Below, one piece after another: positions 17,048-25,687 of a stretch of 64,000 nucleotides of DNA (position 1 is the first letter of the stretch; each line of letters begins with the position of its first letter). The stretch lies in assembly GCA_017471045.1 (NCBI GenBank), contig JAFUWZ010000007.1, forward strand, positions 146,492-210,491, read 5' to 3'. Origin of the DNA: Bacteroidales bacterium. GTDB taxonomy: Bacteria > Bacteroidota > Bacteroidia > Bacteroidales > UBA932. The notes beneath the pieces are model-generated. The model ran no database searches, was not told the origin of the DNA, and saw nothing but the letters and a program-made list of their open reading frames with translations. The translations under genes were made by a program, and so were the position numbers.

Positions 17048-19672
17048 TTATAATCCGAGTTCCGATTTCATGCTCCGCAGCAGGTCGAAGGCCTGGAGCG
17101 GGGTCATGTTGTTGAGGTCCGCGCCCTTGAGCTGGTCGCGCAGCGACTCGAGCGTGGGGTCGTCCAGCTGGAAGAAGGACAGCTGCACGGCGCCGTCATC
17201 CTCGACCGTGCCGAGCCGGGTCGTCTGCTGGGCCCGCGCGATCACATTCTCCCCGGCCTCCAGGGCCTTGAGCGTCTTTTCCGCGGAGGCGATGATCTCC
17301 TTGGGCATGCCGGCGAGGCGCACCACATGGATACCGAAGCTGTGGGCGACGCCGCCCTCGCGCAGCTTGCGCAGGAAGATCACATCCTTGCCGGACTCCT
17401 TGACCGCGATGTGGAAGTTCTTGACCCGGGGATAGAGGCTCTCCAGGTCGTTGAGCTCGTGATAACGCGTGGCAAACAGGGTCTTGGCGCCCTTGCCGTG
17501 CTCGTGGAGATATTCGACCAGGGCCCGGGCGATCGACATGCCGTCGTAGGTCGAGGTCCCGCGCCCGATCTCGTCCAGCAGGACGAGCGAACGGGCGGAG
17601 AGGTTGTGCATGATCATCGAAGTCTCCAGCATCTCGACCATGAAGGTGGACTCGCCCCGGGAGATGTTGTCAGACGCGCCGACGCGCGTGAAGATCTTGT
17701 CGAACCAGCCGATGCGGGCGCTGGAGGCCGGCACGAACGAGCCGATCTGGGCCATCAGCACGATCAGGGCCGTCTGGCGCAGCAGGGCCGACTTACCAGC
17801 CATGTTGGGGCCGGTCAGGATGATGATCTGCTGCTGCCCGGAGTCGAGGTAGATGTCGTTGGGGACATAGTCTTCGCCGGCGGGCATCTGCTTCTCGATG
17901 ACGGGATGGCGGCCGTCCCGGATGTCCAGGACCAGACTGTCGTCCATCTGTGGGCGGCAGTAATGGCTGTCGGAGGCCAGCTCGGCGAAGCCGGCGAGCA
18001 CGTCCAGCCGCGCCAGGATCTGGCAGTTGGCCTGGATGTCCCGGATGCTCTGCTGGATCGCGGCGACCAATTCGCCGTAAAGGCGGCTCTCCAGTTCGTA
18101 GATGCGCCCTTCGGCGGAAAGGATCTTCTCCTCGTATTGCTTGAGCTCCTCGGTGATGTAGCGCTCCGCGCCCACGAGGGTCTGCTTGCGCACCCACTCC
18201 GGCGGGACCTTGTCCTTGAAGGTGTTGCGCACTTCGAGGTAGTAGCCGAAGACGTTGTTGTAGCCGATCTTGAGGGAGGCGATGCCCGTGCGCTCGACCT
18301 CGCGCTGCTGCATCTCCAGGAGGTAATCCTTGCCGCCGCGGGAGATGGCGCGGTACTCGTCGAGTTCGGCGTTGACGCTGGCGGCGATGATGTCGCCCTT
18401 GCCCAGGGCGGCCGCCGGATTCTCAGCCATCGTCGAGCGGATGCGTTCCAACAGGGCGCCGCAGCCGTGCAGCGCCCCCATCATCCGGTCGAGCTCCGCG
18501 ACTCCCCGGTCCTGACATAAGGCGCTGATCGGATCCATCTGGGCGAGCGAGCGGCCGAGCTGCATCACTTCGCGGGGCAGGATCTTGCCCGCCGCGGCGC
18601 GGGAAATGATGCGTTCCAGGTCCCCGACGTCGCCCAGGTGCTCCTGGAGCCGGAACAGGTCTTCCGGCTGATCCACGAAATGCTGGACCACGTCGTAGCG
18701 GGCATTGAGCTCGTCCAGGTCCAGCACCGGCATCGCCAGCCAGCTGCGCAGCTCCCGGGCGCCCATCGGCGAGGAGCAGCGGTCGATCACATCAACGAGC
18801 GACGTGCCTTCGCTGCCGGACGCAGAGGCGAAGACTTCCAGGTTGCGGACCGTGAAGCGGTCCATCCAGACATATTTGCTGCCGTCCACGCGCGAAATGG
18901 AGCAGATGTTGCCCAGGCCCGCATGCTGCGTCTGTTCGAGATAGACGAGCAGGGCGCCGGCGGCACAGATGCCCAGCGGGCTGCCGTCGATGGCGAAGCC
19001 CTTGAGACTGCGGACGCCCATCTGCGCCTTCAGTTTCTCGACGGCCGCCTCCTTGACGAAGGCCCACTCGTCGAGGGTGCTGATGTAGGCATCGGTGCGG
19101 ATGCGCTCCTTGACGAGGCGCGCGGCGCTGCGGGTGACGACGATCTCTTTCGGCGCGAAGGAGGAAAGCAGCGAGGCGAGGTAGTCAATGCTGCCCTGCG
19201 CGATCTTGAAGGTGCCCGTGGACACGTCCAGGAAGGCCGCCCCGCAAGTCTCGCCGTTGAAATGGAGACCGGCGAGGAAGTTGTTCTCCTTCTGGGCGAG
19301 CATCTGCTCGCCGAAGGCCACACCGGGCGTCACGATCTCCGTGATGCCGCGCTTGACGATGTTCTTGGCCAGTTTCGGATCCTCCAGCTGGTCGCAGATG
19401 GCGACCTTGTAGCCGGCCCGGATCAGTTTGGGGAGATAGACGTCGATGGCGTGATACGGGACGCCGGCCATCGGGATCGGATCGGGCGCCGTACTGGACC
19501 GCTTGGTCAGCACGATGCCGAGCACCTTGCTCGCGATGACGGCGTCATCCCCATAGGTCTCATAGAAATCCCCGCACCGGAAGAGCAGCACCGCCTCCGG
19601 GCACTGGGCCTTCATGGCGAAAAACTGCTTCATCATCGGGGTCATCGGGTCTTTTTCCTTCGTCTTTGCCAT
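17048..19672 (-). CDS. mutS: DNA mismatch repair protein MutS
   Basis: 874 residues from the ATG at 19672 (MAKTKEKDPMTPMMKQFF); the longer frame starts with TTG at 19693 inside the -7 element and is rejected. The mismatch-contact motif GDFYETY lies in domain I, followed by connector, lever, clamp and ATPase domains: Walker A GPNMAGKSALL at 621-631, Walker B LVLLDEIGRGTSTYDG at about 696-711, C-terminal helix-turn-helix (DLNNMTPLQAFDLL). It recognises base mispairs and starts repair with MutL, which is not in the window. Confidence 0.97.
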   Translation of the reverse strand: MAKTKEKDPMTPMMKQFFAMKAQCPEAVLLFRCGDFYETYGDDAVIASKVLGIVLTKRSSTAPDPIPMAGVPYHAIDVYLPKLIRAGYKVAICDQLEDPKLAKNIVKRGITEIVTPGVAFGEQMLAQKENNFLAGLHFNGETCGAAFLDVSTGTFKIAQGSIDYLASLLSSFAPKEIVVTRSAARLVKERIRTDAYISTLDEWAFVKEAAVEKLKAQMGVRSLKGFAIDGSPLGICAAGALLVYLEQTQHAGLGNICSISRVDGSKYVWMDRFTVRNLEVFASASGSEGTSLVDVIDRCSSPMGARELRSWLAMPVLDLDELNARYDVVQHFVDQPEDLFRLQEHLGDVGDLERIISRAAAGKILPREVMQLGRSLAQMDPISALCQDRGVAELDRMMGALHGCGALLERIRSTMAENPAAALGKGDIIAASVNAELDEYRAISRGGKDYLLEMQQREVERTGIASLKIGYNNVFGYYLEVRNTFKDKVPPEWVRKQTLVGAERYITEELKQYEEKILSAEGRIYELESRLYGELVAAIQQSIRDIQANCQILARLDVLAGFAELASDSHYCRPQMDDSLVLDIRDGRHPVIEKQMPAGEDYVPNDIYLDSGQQQIIILTGPNMAGKSALLRQTALIVLMAQIGSFVPASSARIGWFDKIFTRVGASDNISRGESTFMVEMLETSMIMHNLSARSLVLLDEIGRGTSTYDGMSIARALVEYLHEHGKGAKTLFATRYHELNDLESLYPRVKNFHIAVKESGKDVIFLRKLREGGVAHSFGIHVVRLAGMPKEIIASAEKTLKALEAGENVIARAQQTTRLGTVEDDGAVQLSFFQLDDPTLESLRDQLKGADLNNMTPLQAFDLLRSMKSELGL

Positions 19673-19690
19673 CTTTTCTCTCTTATCCTT

Positions 19691-19711
19691 CAAAGATAAT
19701 CATTATTTTTG
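19691..19711. promoter_or_regulatory. Back-to-back -7 elements for mutS and rsmA
   Basis: Minus strand TATCTTTG at 19691-19698 (18 nt before the mutS ATG) and plus strand TATTTTTG at 19704-19711 (52 nt before the rsmA ATG). The two promoters overlap, so their polymerase footprints would be mutually exclusive. Confidence 0.5.
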
Positions 19712-19763
19712 TGCGTTGCGACAATTTGCCGCTTCGGAAGGTCCCGTTTTTAAAGGATACGAT

Positions 19764-20579
19764 ATGGAAGTTAGAGCCAAGAAAGCCCTCGGACAGCATT
19801 TCCTGACGGACCAGGGCGTCGCCCGCGCGATCGTGGCGGCCCTGACGCCGGATTCTCCGGTACGCGACGTGCTGGAGATCGGTCCGGGGATGGGCGTGCT
19901 GACCCGGTACCTGATCGGCCGGGAAGACCTGGATGTCCGGATGATCGAGATTGACAGCGAGTCAGTCTCCTATCTGCTGACGCATTTCCCGGGGATGGAG
20001 GGCCGCCTGATGGAGGGGGATTACCTGCGCCTGGACCTGGCGCGGATCTTCCCCGGGCCGTACCGGGTGATCGGCAACTTCCCCTACAACATCTCCTCCC
20101 AGATCTTTTTCAAGATCCTGGAAGACAAGGACCGGGTGCCGGAAGTGGTCTGCATGATCCAGAAGGAAGTGGCGGACCGCATCGCCGAAAAGCCCGGCTC
20201 CAAGGTGTACGGGATCCTGTCGGTGCTGCTACAGGCTTGGTATGATATCGAATACGTGCTTTCGGTGGGGCCCGGCGCCTTCGCGCCGCCGCCCAAGGTC
20301 CATTCGGCGGTGATCCGCCTGCGGCGCAACGCGCGGACCTCGCTGGGCTGCGACGAGCGCCTTTTCAAGCAGGTCGTCAAAACGGCCTTCAACCAGCGCC
20401 GCAAGACCCTGCGCAATGCCCTGAAGCCGTTGCTGGGGACATGGGCGGCAAACCGCGCGGAATCCGCTGAAGCCGGGGTCGCCGCCATTGACCTCTCCGA
20501 CCCGATCTTTGACCTGCGCGCCGAACGCCTCGGCGTCGAAGACTTCGTGCGGCTGACCCTGCTGCTGACCCGCGACTGA
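19764..20579 (+). CDS. rsmA: 16S rRNA (adenine1518/1519-N6,N6)-dimethyltransferase
   Basis: 271 residues from the ATG at 19764 (MEVRAKKALGQHFLTD). SAM-binding motif I EIGPGMGVLTRYL and the catalytic motif IV GNFPYNISSQIFF (N-[FL]-P-Y) are clear; the C-terminal RNA-binding helices (KTAFNQRRKTLRNALK) are typical. It dimethylates two adjacent adenines near the 3' end of 16S rRNA during 30S assembly. Divergent from mutS and convergent with the NSS pair. A short hairpin ATCCCG-TCTCGC-CGGGAT just after the stop has no T-run. Confidence 0.96.
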   Translation: MEVRAKKALGQHFLTDQGVARAIVAALTPDSPVRDVLEIGPGMGVLTRYLIGREDLDVRMIEIDSESVSYLLTHFPGMEGRLMEGDYLRLDLARIFPGPYRVIGNFPYNISSQIFFKILEDKDRVPEVVCMIQKEVADRIAEKPGSKVYGILSVLLQAWYDIEYVLSVGPGAFAPPPKVHSAVIRLRRNARTSLGCDERLFKQVVKTAFNQRRKTLRNALKPLLGTWAANRAESAEAGVAAIDLSDPIFDLRAERLGVEDFVRLTLLLTRD

Positions 20580-20627
20580 GATCCCGTCTCGCCGGGATGG
20601 CCGCAAACGCGCCACCCTCGATCTTCG

Positions 20628-21977
20628 TCAGGCAACCAGATTGGTGACGAAGATGGTGAGGATCACGAGGGGGGCGACGTAGCGGATCAGGAAATAGACG
20701 AAGCCGAAGGCCCGTCCGTTGGCGCGGAGGGTGCCGCCGCCCGTGAATTCATCGCGGACGGTCTCCCGCTTCATCTTCCAGCCGACGAAGAGGACGAAGA
20801 GCAGGCTGCCGAAGGTCATCAGGTAGTCGGAGGTCAGGCGGTCGCAGAAATCGAAGATCGTGTTGCCGAGGAGTTTGACCCCGCTCAGCGGGCCGAAGGA
20901 CAGGGAGCAGAACGCCCCCAGGGTCCAGGTCGCGGCAAAAACCAGCAGCGAAGCCTTGCGCCGGGACATCCCCCGCTCCTCCACCAGGTACGCGACACCT
21001 ACCTCGCACATCGAGATGGACGAAGTCAGCGCCGCAATCACGATCGTCAGGAAAAACAGGACCGACACCGTCCGGCTCAGCCACGGTGACGCCGCGCTCA
21101 TGTGCGAAAAGATATAGGGCAGCGTCTCGAAGATCAGCCCGGGACCCGCGCCCGGCTCGACCCCGGTCGCAAAGACGGCCGGCATGATGGCAAAGCCGGC
21201 CAGCAGCGCGAAAAGCAGGTCGAAGGCCGCCGTCCCGAGGCCCGAGGTAAAAAGATTCTCTTCCTTCTTCATGTAAGACGAATAGGTCAGGATCGTCCCG
21301 ACACCCAGCGAAAGGGAGAAAAAGCTCTGACCCATCGCGGACGCCACTACGGAGGGCGTGATCTTCGAGAAATCCGGCTCCAGCAGATACCGGACGCCCG
21401 CAGCAGACCCGGGCAGGGTCAGGGAATAGACCATGATCACGACAATCAGCACGAAGAGGACCGGCAGGGAGATGCGGTTGAAGCGCTCGATGCCCGACTT
21501 CACGCCCGCCGACACGACCGCCACCGTCAGCAGGAGGAAGAGCGTGTGGCAGAGGAGCGGCGCCCAGGGCTTGATGATGAATTCGCCGAAGAGCGAGGAC
21601 ACATCCTCGCCGAATCCGCTTCCGGAAGCCTTGATCAGGTACTCGATGGACCAGCCGCCCACCACGCTGTAGAACGACAGGATGATCAGCGGCGAAATGA
21701 CGGTCATCAGGCCCAGCCACTTCCAGCGTGTCCCGGGGGCGAGCTGCTCCATCGCCCCGAAGGTCCCGGCATGGGTCGATCGGCCGATGATAGACTCGCA
21801 CAGCAGGATCGGCAGGGAAAGCAGGAAGGCCGCCAGCAGATAAATGATGATGAAGGCCGCCCCGCCGTTCTGTCCCACCATATAGGGGAAACGCCAGATG
21901 TTGCCGAGGCCGATCGCCGACCCCGCCATCGCCATCACGGCAGCCGCGCCGCTTCCGAAATGTTCCCGTTTCGCCAT
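20628..21977 (-). CDS. Sodium-dependent NSS (SNF)-family transporter, copy 2
   Basis: 449 residues, about 11-12 membrane segments. TM1 carries the unwound sodium/substrate motif GSAIGLGNIWRFPYMVG of LeuT-type neurotransmitter:sodium symporters. These import amino acids or related amines using the sodium gradient; the substrate cannot be read from sequence. Its ATG directly follows the stop of copy 1 (TAGATG), so the two genes are translationally adjacent. They share much of the length (for example VFATGVEPGAGPGLIFE versus VFAAGIEPGAGPGLIFE), indicating tandem duplication. Confidence 0.9.
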   Translation of the reverse strand: MAKREHFGSGAAAVMAMAGSAIGLGNIWRFPYMVGQNGGAAFIIIYLLAAFLLSLPILLCESIIGRSTHAGTFGAMEQLAPGTRWKWLGLMTVISPLIILSFYSVVGGWSIEYLIKASGSGFGEDVSSLFGEFIIKPWAPLLCHTLFLLLTVAVVSAGVKSGIERFNRISLPVLFVLIVVIMVYSLTLPGSAAGVRYLLEPDFSKITPSVVASAMGQSFFSLSLGVGTILTYSSYMKKEENLFTSGLGTAAFDLLFALLAGFAIMPAVFATGVEPGAGPGLIFETLPYIFSHMSAASPWLSRTVSVLFFLTIVIAALTSSISMCEVGVAYLVEERGMSRRKASLLVFAATWTLGAFCSLSFGPLSGVKLLGNTIFDFCDRLTSDYLMTFGSLLFVLFVGWKMKRETVRDEFTGGGTLRANGRAFGFVYFLIRYVAPLVILTIFVTNLVA

Positions 21978-23345
21978 CTACAAGATAAAATTGGTCACAA
22001 AGATAGACAAAACGCTGATCGGTGCCACCCACTTGATCAGGAAATAAATCACGCCGAACCAGCGGGCGTTGCGCTGCTTGCGCCCGCCGTTGGTGATCTC
22101 GTCCCGCACATCCTCCTTCTTCATCACGAAACCGACGAAGATCACGACCGTAAAGGCCATCAGGAGGAGCAGCACGTTGGAGGAGAACCAGTCGAAGAGT
22201 TCGAAAAGGTTTTTGCCGGCCAGCCGGAAGCCGCTCAGCGGTCCGAAAGACAAGGAGCAGACCACGCCGACCGCTCCACACACCAAGAACACCAGGGCGC
22301 TGGCCCTGCGCCGGTCCATCCCGAAACGGTCGTGCAGGAAAGCGACGCCCACCTCGATCAGCGAGATGACCGAGGTCATCGCCGCCACCACGATGGCCAG
22401 GAAAAACAGGACCGAGACGATGGCGCTCACCACCGGCCATTTCGTCCCCATGCTGGAAAAGATGAAGGGGACGCTCTCGAAGATCAGTCCCGGGCCCGCG
22501 CCCGGCTCGATCCCGGCCGCAAAGACAGCCGGCATAATGGCGAAGCCCGCCAGCACAGCGAACAGCAGGTCGAAGATCGCCGTCCCGGCACTCGACACCA
22601 CCAGATTTTCATCAGACTTGACGTACGAGCCGTAGGTCACGATCGCCCCCATTCCCAAGGACAGGGAGAAGAAACTCTGTCCCATCGCATAGACGAAGGT
22701 CTTGACATTGAGCTGGGACAAATCCGGCCGGAGGAGGTACTCGACCCCGGCCCGGGCGCCCGGCAGCGAAACGGAATAGACGATCAGCACGATGATCAGG
22801 ACGAACAGCCCGGGAATGGTCACCCGGCTGAAACGCTCGATCCCCGACTTGACGCCCCGGGCCACTACCCAGGCACAGGCCGCCAGGAACAGCAGGTGCA
22901 TCCAGACCGGCATCCAGACCGATGAGATGAAACCGCCGAAAAGGTTGCCCACCGTATCCGGCGATCCCTTTACGAAGTCAAATGCGCAGGACTTGATCAG
23001 ATAGTACAACGACCAGCCGCCGATCACGCTGTAGTAGCACAGGATGAAAAGCGGGATGAAGACCGACATCAGCCCCACCCAGCGCCAGCGCCGTCCGTGC
23101 GCGGGGTCCATCCGGGACATCGCCCCGAAACTGCTGGTGCGGCTCCGGCGCCCGAGCGAGATCTCTGCGATGAAAACCGGCAGCGAGACCAGCAGGGTGG
23201 CTACGATGTAGGAGAAGACGAACACTGCGCCGCCGTGCTCCCCCACCATGTAGGGGAAGCGCCAGATATTGCCCAGACCGATCGCCGACCCCGCCATGGC
23301 GTAGATGACAGCCCGACGGCTGCCGAAATGTTCTCTTTCTTTCAT
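21978..23345 (-). CDS. Sodium-dependent NSS (SNF)-family transporter, copy 1
   Basis: 455 residues with the same topology as copy 2 and the TM1 motif GSAIGLGNIWRFPYMVGEHGG. The core and the C-terminal NARWFGVIYFLIKWVAP segment are well conserved between the copies, while loops differ, so the duplication is not recent. It lies 29 bp after folA and is the fourth gene of a probable five-gene run (lipoprotein, thyA, folA, NSS, NSS). The folate genes and transporters need not be functionally linked. Confidence 0.9.
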   Translation of the reverse strand: MKEREHFGSRRAVIYAMAGSAIGLGNIWRFPYMVGEHGGAVFVFSYIVATLLVSLPVFIAEISLGRRSRTSSFGAMSRMDPAHGRRWRWVGLMSVFIPLFILCYYSVIGGWSLYYLIKSCAFDFVKGSPDTVGNLFGGFISSVWMPVWMHLLFLAACAWVVARGVKSGIERFSRVTIPGLFVLIIVLIVYSVSLPGARAGVEYLLRPDLSQLNVKTFVYAMGQSFFSLSLGMGAIVTYGSYVKSDENLVVSSAGTAIFDLLFAVLAGFAIMPAVFAAGIEPGAGPGLIFESVPFIFSSMGTKWPVVSAIVSVLFFLAIVVAAMTSVISLIEVGVAFLHDRFGMDRRRASALVFLVCGAVGVVCSLSFGPLSGFRLAGKNLFELFDWFSSNVLLLLMAFTVVIFVGFVMKKEDVRDEITNGGRKQRNARWFGVIYFLIKWVAPISVLSIFVTNFIL

Positions 23346-23374
23346 AGGTTGTCAAGTTCGTCTCACCGGAAGCC

Positions 23375-23866
23375 TCAACTCCTCCGCCTGTACACGACAA
23401 ATTCAAATGTGAATCCCGTCTCGGGATCCCGCGCCGTCTCGGAGACGGAGGCCTTGTACCAGAGGGCCGGATCGATGGCCGGGAAGAAGGCGTCCGCATC
23501 CTCCACGACCGTGTGGACATGGGTGATGTAGAGCGTATCCATCCAGTCGATCGCCGCCCGGTAGACCGACGCGCCGCCCATGATGAAGCATTTCCCGGCC
23601 GGCTCGGCCGCCGCAAACGCTTCCTCGAAGGAATAGACGCAGGTCACCTCCGGGATGGGGTCCCCGCCGGCGTTGAGCACGATGTTTTTCCGGCCCTTCA
23701 GCGGCCGGAACGGGAGAGAGAAATAGGTCGTACGGCCCATGATCACGGGGAAGCCGTGCGTGACCTGCTTGAAATACTTGAGATCTTCGGAGATGTGCCA
23801 GGGGAGCTGGCCCTTGACTCCGATGCCGTTGTTGTCCGCAATGGCGACGATCAGACATTTTTCCAT
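23375..23866 (-). CDS. folA: Dihydrofolate reductase
   Basis: 163 residues. MEKCLIVAIADNNGIGVKGQLPWHISEDLKYF contains the conserved GxxxxLPW-x-[LI]-x-[ED] motif with the active-site acid in SEDLK; MGRTTYFSL and GGASVYRAAI are the NADPH-binding loops. It reduces dihydrofolate to tetrahydrofolate, regenerating the cofactor oxidised by ThyA, encoded 18 bp upstream in the same run. Confidence 0.96.
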   Translation of the reverse strand: MEKCLIVAIADNNGIGVKGQLPWHISEDLKYFKQVTHGFPVIMGRTTYFSLPFRPLKGRKNIVLNAGGDPIPEVTCVYSFEEAFAAAEPAGKCFIMGGASVYRAAIDWMDTLYITHVHTVVEDADAFFPAIDPALWYKASVSETARDPETGFTFEFVVYRRRS

Positions 23867-23884
23867 ATTCGGCGGGATTGGGGG

Positions 23885-24679
23885 TTAGACTGCGACAGGA
23901 GCTTTGATGGCCGGCCAGGGATCGTAATCCACAAGCTCGAAATCCTCGTATTTGAAGTCAAAGAGGCTCTTCACCTCCGGGTTGATCTTCATCTTGGGCA
24001 GCGGCCGGGGCTCCCGGGAGAGCTGGAGGTCCGCCTGCTCCGTGTGGTTGAGGTACAGGTGCGTGTCGCCCGTGGTATGGATGAATTCGCCGGGCTGCAG
24101 GCCGCAGACCTGGGCGATCATCATCGTCAGGAGGGCATAGGATGCGATGTTGAAGGGGACGCCGAGGAAAGTATCCGCGCTGCGCTGGTACAGCTGGCAG
24201 GAGAGTCTGCCCTCCGCGACATAGAACTGGAAGAGGCAGTGGCAGGGCGGCAGGGCCATGCGGTCCACATCCCCGGGATTCCACGCGCAGACCAGCATCC
24301 GGCGCGAGTCGGGGTTGTGCTGGATCGCCTCGACGACCTGCGCGAGCTGGTCGATCGTGCGACCGTCCGTCGTCTCCCAGCTGCGCCACTGGTGGCCGTA
24401 GACCGGTCCCAGGTCACCGTTCTCGTCGGTCCACTCGTCCCAAATCGTCACCTTGTGGTCCTGGAGGAACTTGACGTTGGTGTCTCCCGAAATGAACCAC
24501 AGGAGTTCGTAGATGATGGACTTGAGGTGCACTTTCTTGGTCGTCAGCAGGGGAAAGCCCTCGCTGAGGTCATAGCGGCACTGCCATCCGAAAATGCTGC
24601 GCGTCCCGACACCGGTGCGGTCTTGCTTGATCACACCCCGCTCCCGGATGGCCCGGAGCATGTCCAGATACTGCTTCAT
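23885..24679 (-). CDS. thyA: Thymidylate synthase
   Basis: 264 residues, the standard ThyA length. [18 protein letters not shown], the catalytic Cys in [32 protein letters not shown] and [10 protein letters not shown] are all diagnostic. It methylates dUMP with methylene-tetrahydrofolate, producing dihydrofolate for FolA. It lies between the thioredoxin-like lipoprotein (6 bp) and folA (18 bp). Confidence 0.98.
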   Translation of the reverse strand: MKQYLDMLRAIRERGVIKQDRTGVGTRSIFGWQCRYDLSEGFPLLTTKKVHLKSIIYELLWFISGDTNVKFLQDHKVTIWDEWTDENGDLGPVYGHQWRSWETTDGRTIDQLAQVVEAIQHNPDSRRMLVCAWNPGDVDRMALPPCHCLFQFYVAEGRLSCQLYQRSADTFLGVPFNIASYALLTMMIAQVCGLQPGEFIHTTGDTHLYLNHTEQADLQLSREPRPLPKMKINPEVKSLFDFKYEDFELVDYDPWPAIKAPVAV

Positions 24680-24685
24680 ATTGTT

Positions 24686-25639
24686 TTATGTTAAATTATT
24701 TTCGATGAACGATGCGACAGCAGCCGGGGTAGCATCTTTCATGAGGATCCGTTTGTCCGCATCGAGCACATAGATCGAAGGGATGGCCCGCACGAAATAG
24801 AGTCCGTCGGAGCGGATCGCACCCGCCGGATCGTAGCCGTTGACCCAGTGGACCGGCAACTGACCGGCCCGGTCTTTCCAGGCGGCCACATCCTCGTCGA
24901 TATAGATGCCCACGACCCGTAGCTTTCCCGCCTTTACAAGCGACTTCACCTCTCCAGACTCGAAGACAGAGACGACCTCTTCACAGGCCTGACAGCCCGG
25001 ATTGACGAAGAGCAGCACCGTCCAGGGTGCCTTTTCGCCATGCAGCGTATGGGTCCGCCCTCTCGCATCGAGGAAGCGGAAGTCCGGCGCCACGGTGCCG
25101 ATCCGGTTCGTCGCGCAGACCCGGGCGGCGTGTGCGTAGCGCGTGCGCAACTCCTCCTTGGAAAACGGCGAAACCGCCAGCCGGGAAACAAAGGGCAGGA
25201 ACAGTTCCTCGCTCCGGATTTCCGAATTGGGATCGAAAAGGTAATACTCCACGGCATCCGACACCCAGGAGAAGACGTTGGAGGCCGTGTCGGCCGCCTG
25301 GTAACGCTCCACCTGGCCGAAGAAGGCAGACATCACGGCCGCGGCCTTCTCCTCCGGGCTGTTCTCCAGGATGGAGAGGAAAGAGGCCAGCTGGGCCGCC
25401 AGGATGCGGTCATCCACGCCTCCGATATGGGTCGAATCGCAGAAATAGCGGCCCGTCGTGTCCAGATAGGCGTCCCAAAAATGGTCCAGGACATAGTCCG
25501 CCAACTCTTCCTGCGGAAGCATCGACGGGATCTGCACCTCGGGGAAACTCCGCACAGAAAGCCCCTCCGCCCCCGGTCCGTCCGCACACGTCCCGCACAG
25601 AACCAGCAGCAGGATCCCGGCAAGAATTCGCTGTCTCAT
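24686..25639 (-). CDS. Thioredoxin-like lipoprotein with N-terminal DUF5106-like domain
   Basis: 317 residues from the ATG at 25639 (MRQRILAGILLLVLCGTCAD); an ATG at 25648 lies only 7 nt after the -7 element, so the inner start is more likely. LVLC forms a lipobox, suggesting a lipoprotein. Residues 30-170 are the helical domain that precedes thioredoxin folds in many Bacteroidota proteins (DUF5106-like). Residues 175-317 are a TlpA/thioredoxin fold with the redox motif NPGCQACEEV (CxxC) and a cis-Pro in VRAIPSIYVLD. Likely a periplasmic thiol-disulfide protein; partner unknown. First gene of the thyA run. Confidence 0.75.
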   Translation of the reverse strand: MRQRILAGILLLVLCGTCADGPGAEGLSVRSFPEVQIPSMLPQEELADYVLDHFWDAYLDTTGRYFCDSTHIGGVDDRILAAQLASFLSILENSPEEKAAAVMSAFFGQVERYQAADTASNVFSWVSDAVEYYLFDPNSEIRSEELFLPFVSRLAVSPFSKEELRTRYAHAARVCATNRIGTVAPDFRFLDARGRTHTLHGEKAPWTVLLFVNPGCQACEEVVSVFESGEVKSLVKAGKLRVVGIYIDEDVAAWKDRAGQLPVHWVNGYDPAGAIRSDGLYFVRAIPSIYVLDADKRILMKDATPAAVASFIENNLT

Positions 25640-25655
25640 TATATGCATAATCCCT

Positions 25656-25683
25656 CAAAGATAACATTTTTTACGTAGATTTG
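25656..25683. promoter_or_regulatory. Divergent -7 elements for the thioredoxin-like gene and the gluzincin/barrel gene
   Basis: Minus strand TATCTTTG at 25656-25663 and plus strand TAGATTTG at 25676-25683. The plus-strand element ends only 4 nt before the ATG at 25688, so that mRNA would be leaderless or nearly so. Confidence 0.5.
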
Positions 25684-25687
25684 CGGT

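Noticed and set aside
21102-22925. Arg/Asp/His-rich 607-codon plus ORF opposite the NSS transporters
   Set aside because: Shadow of two hydrophobic membrane-protein genes; composition is the complement of membrane codons.
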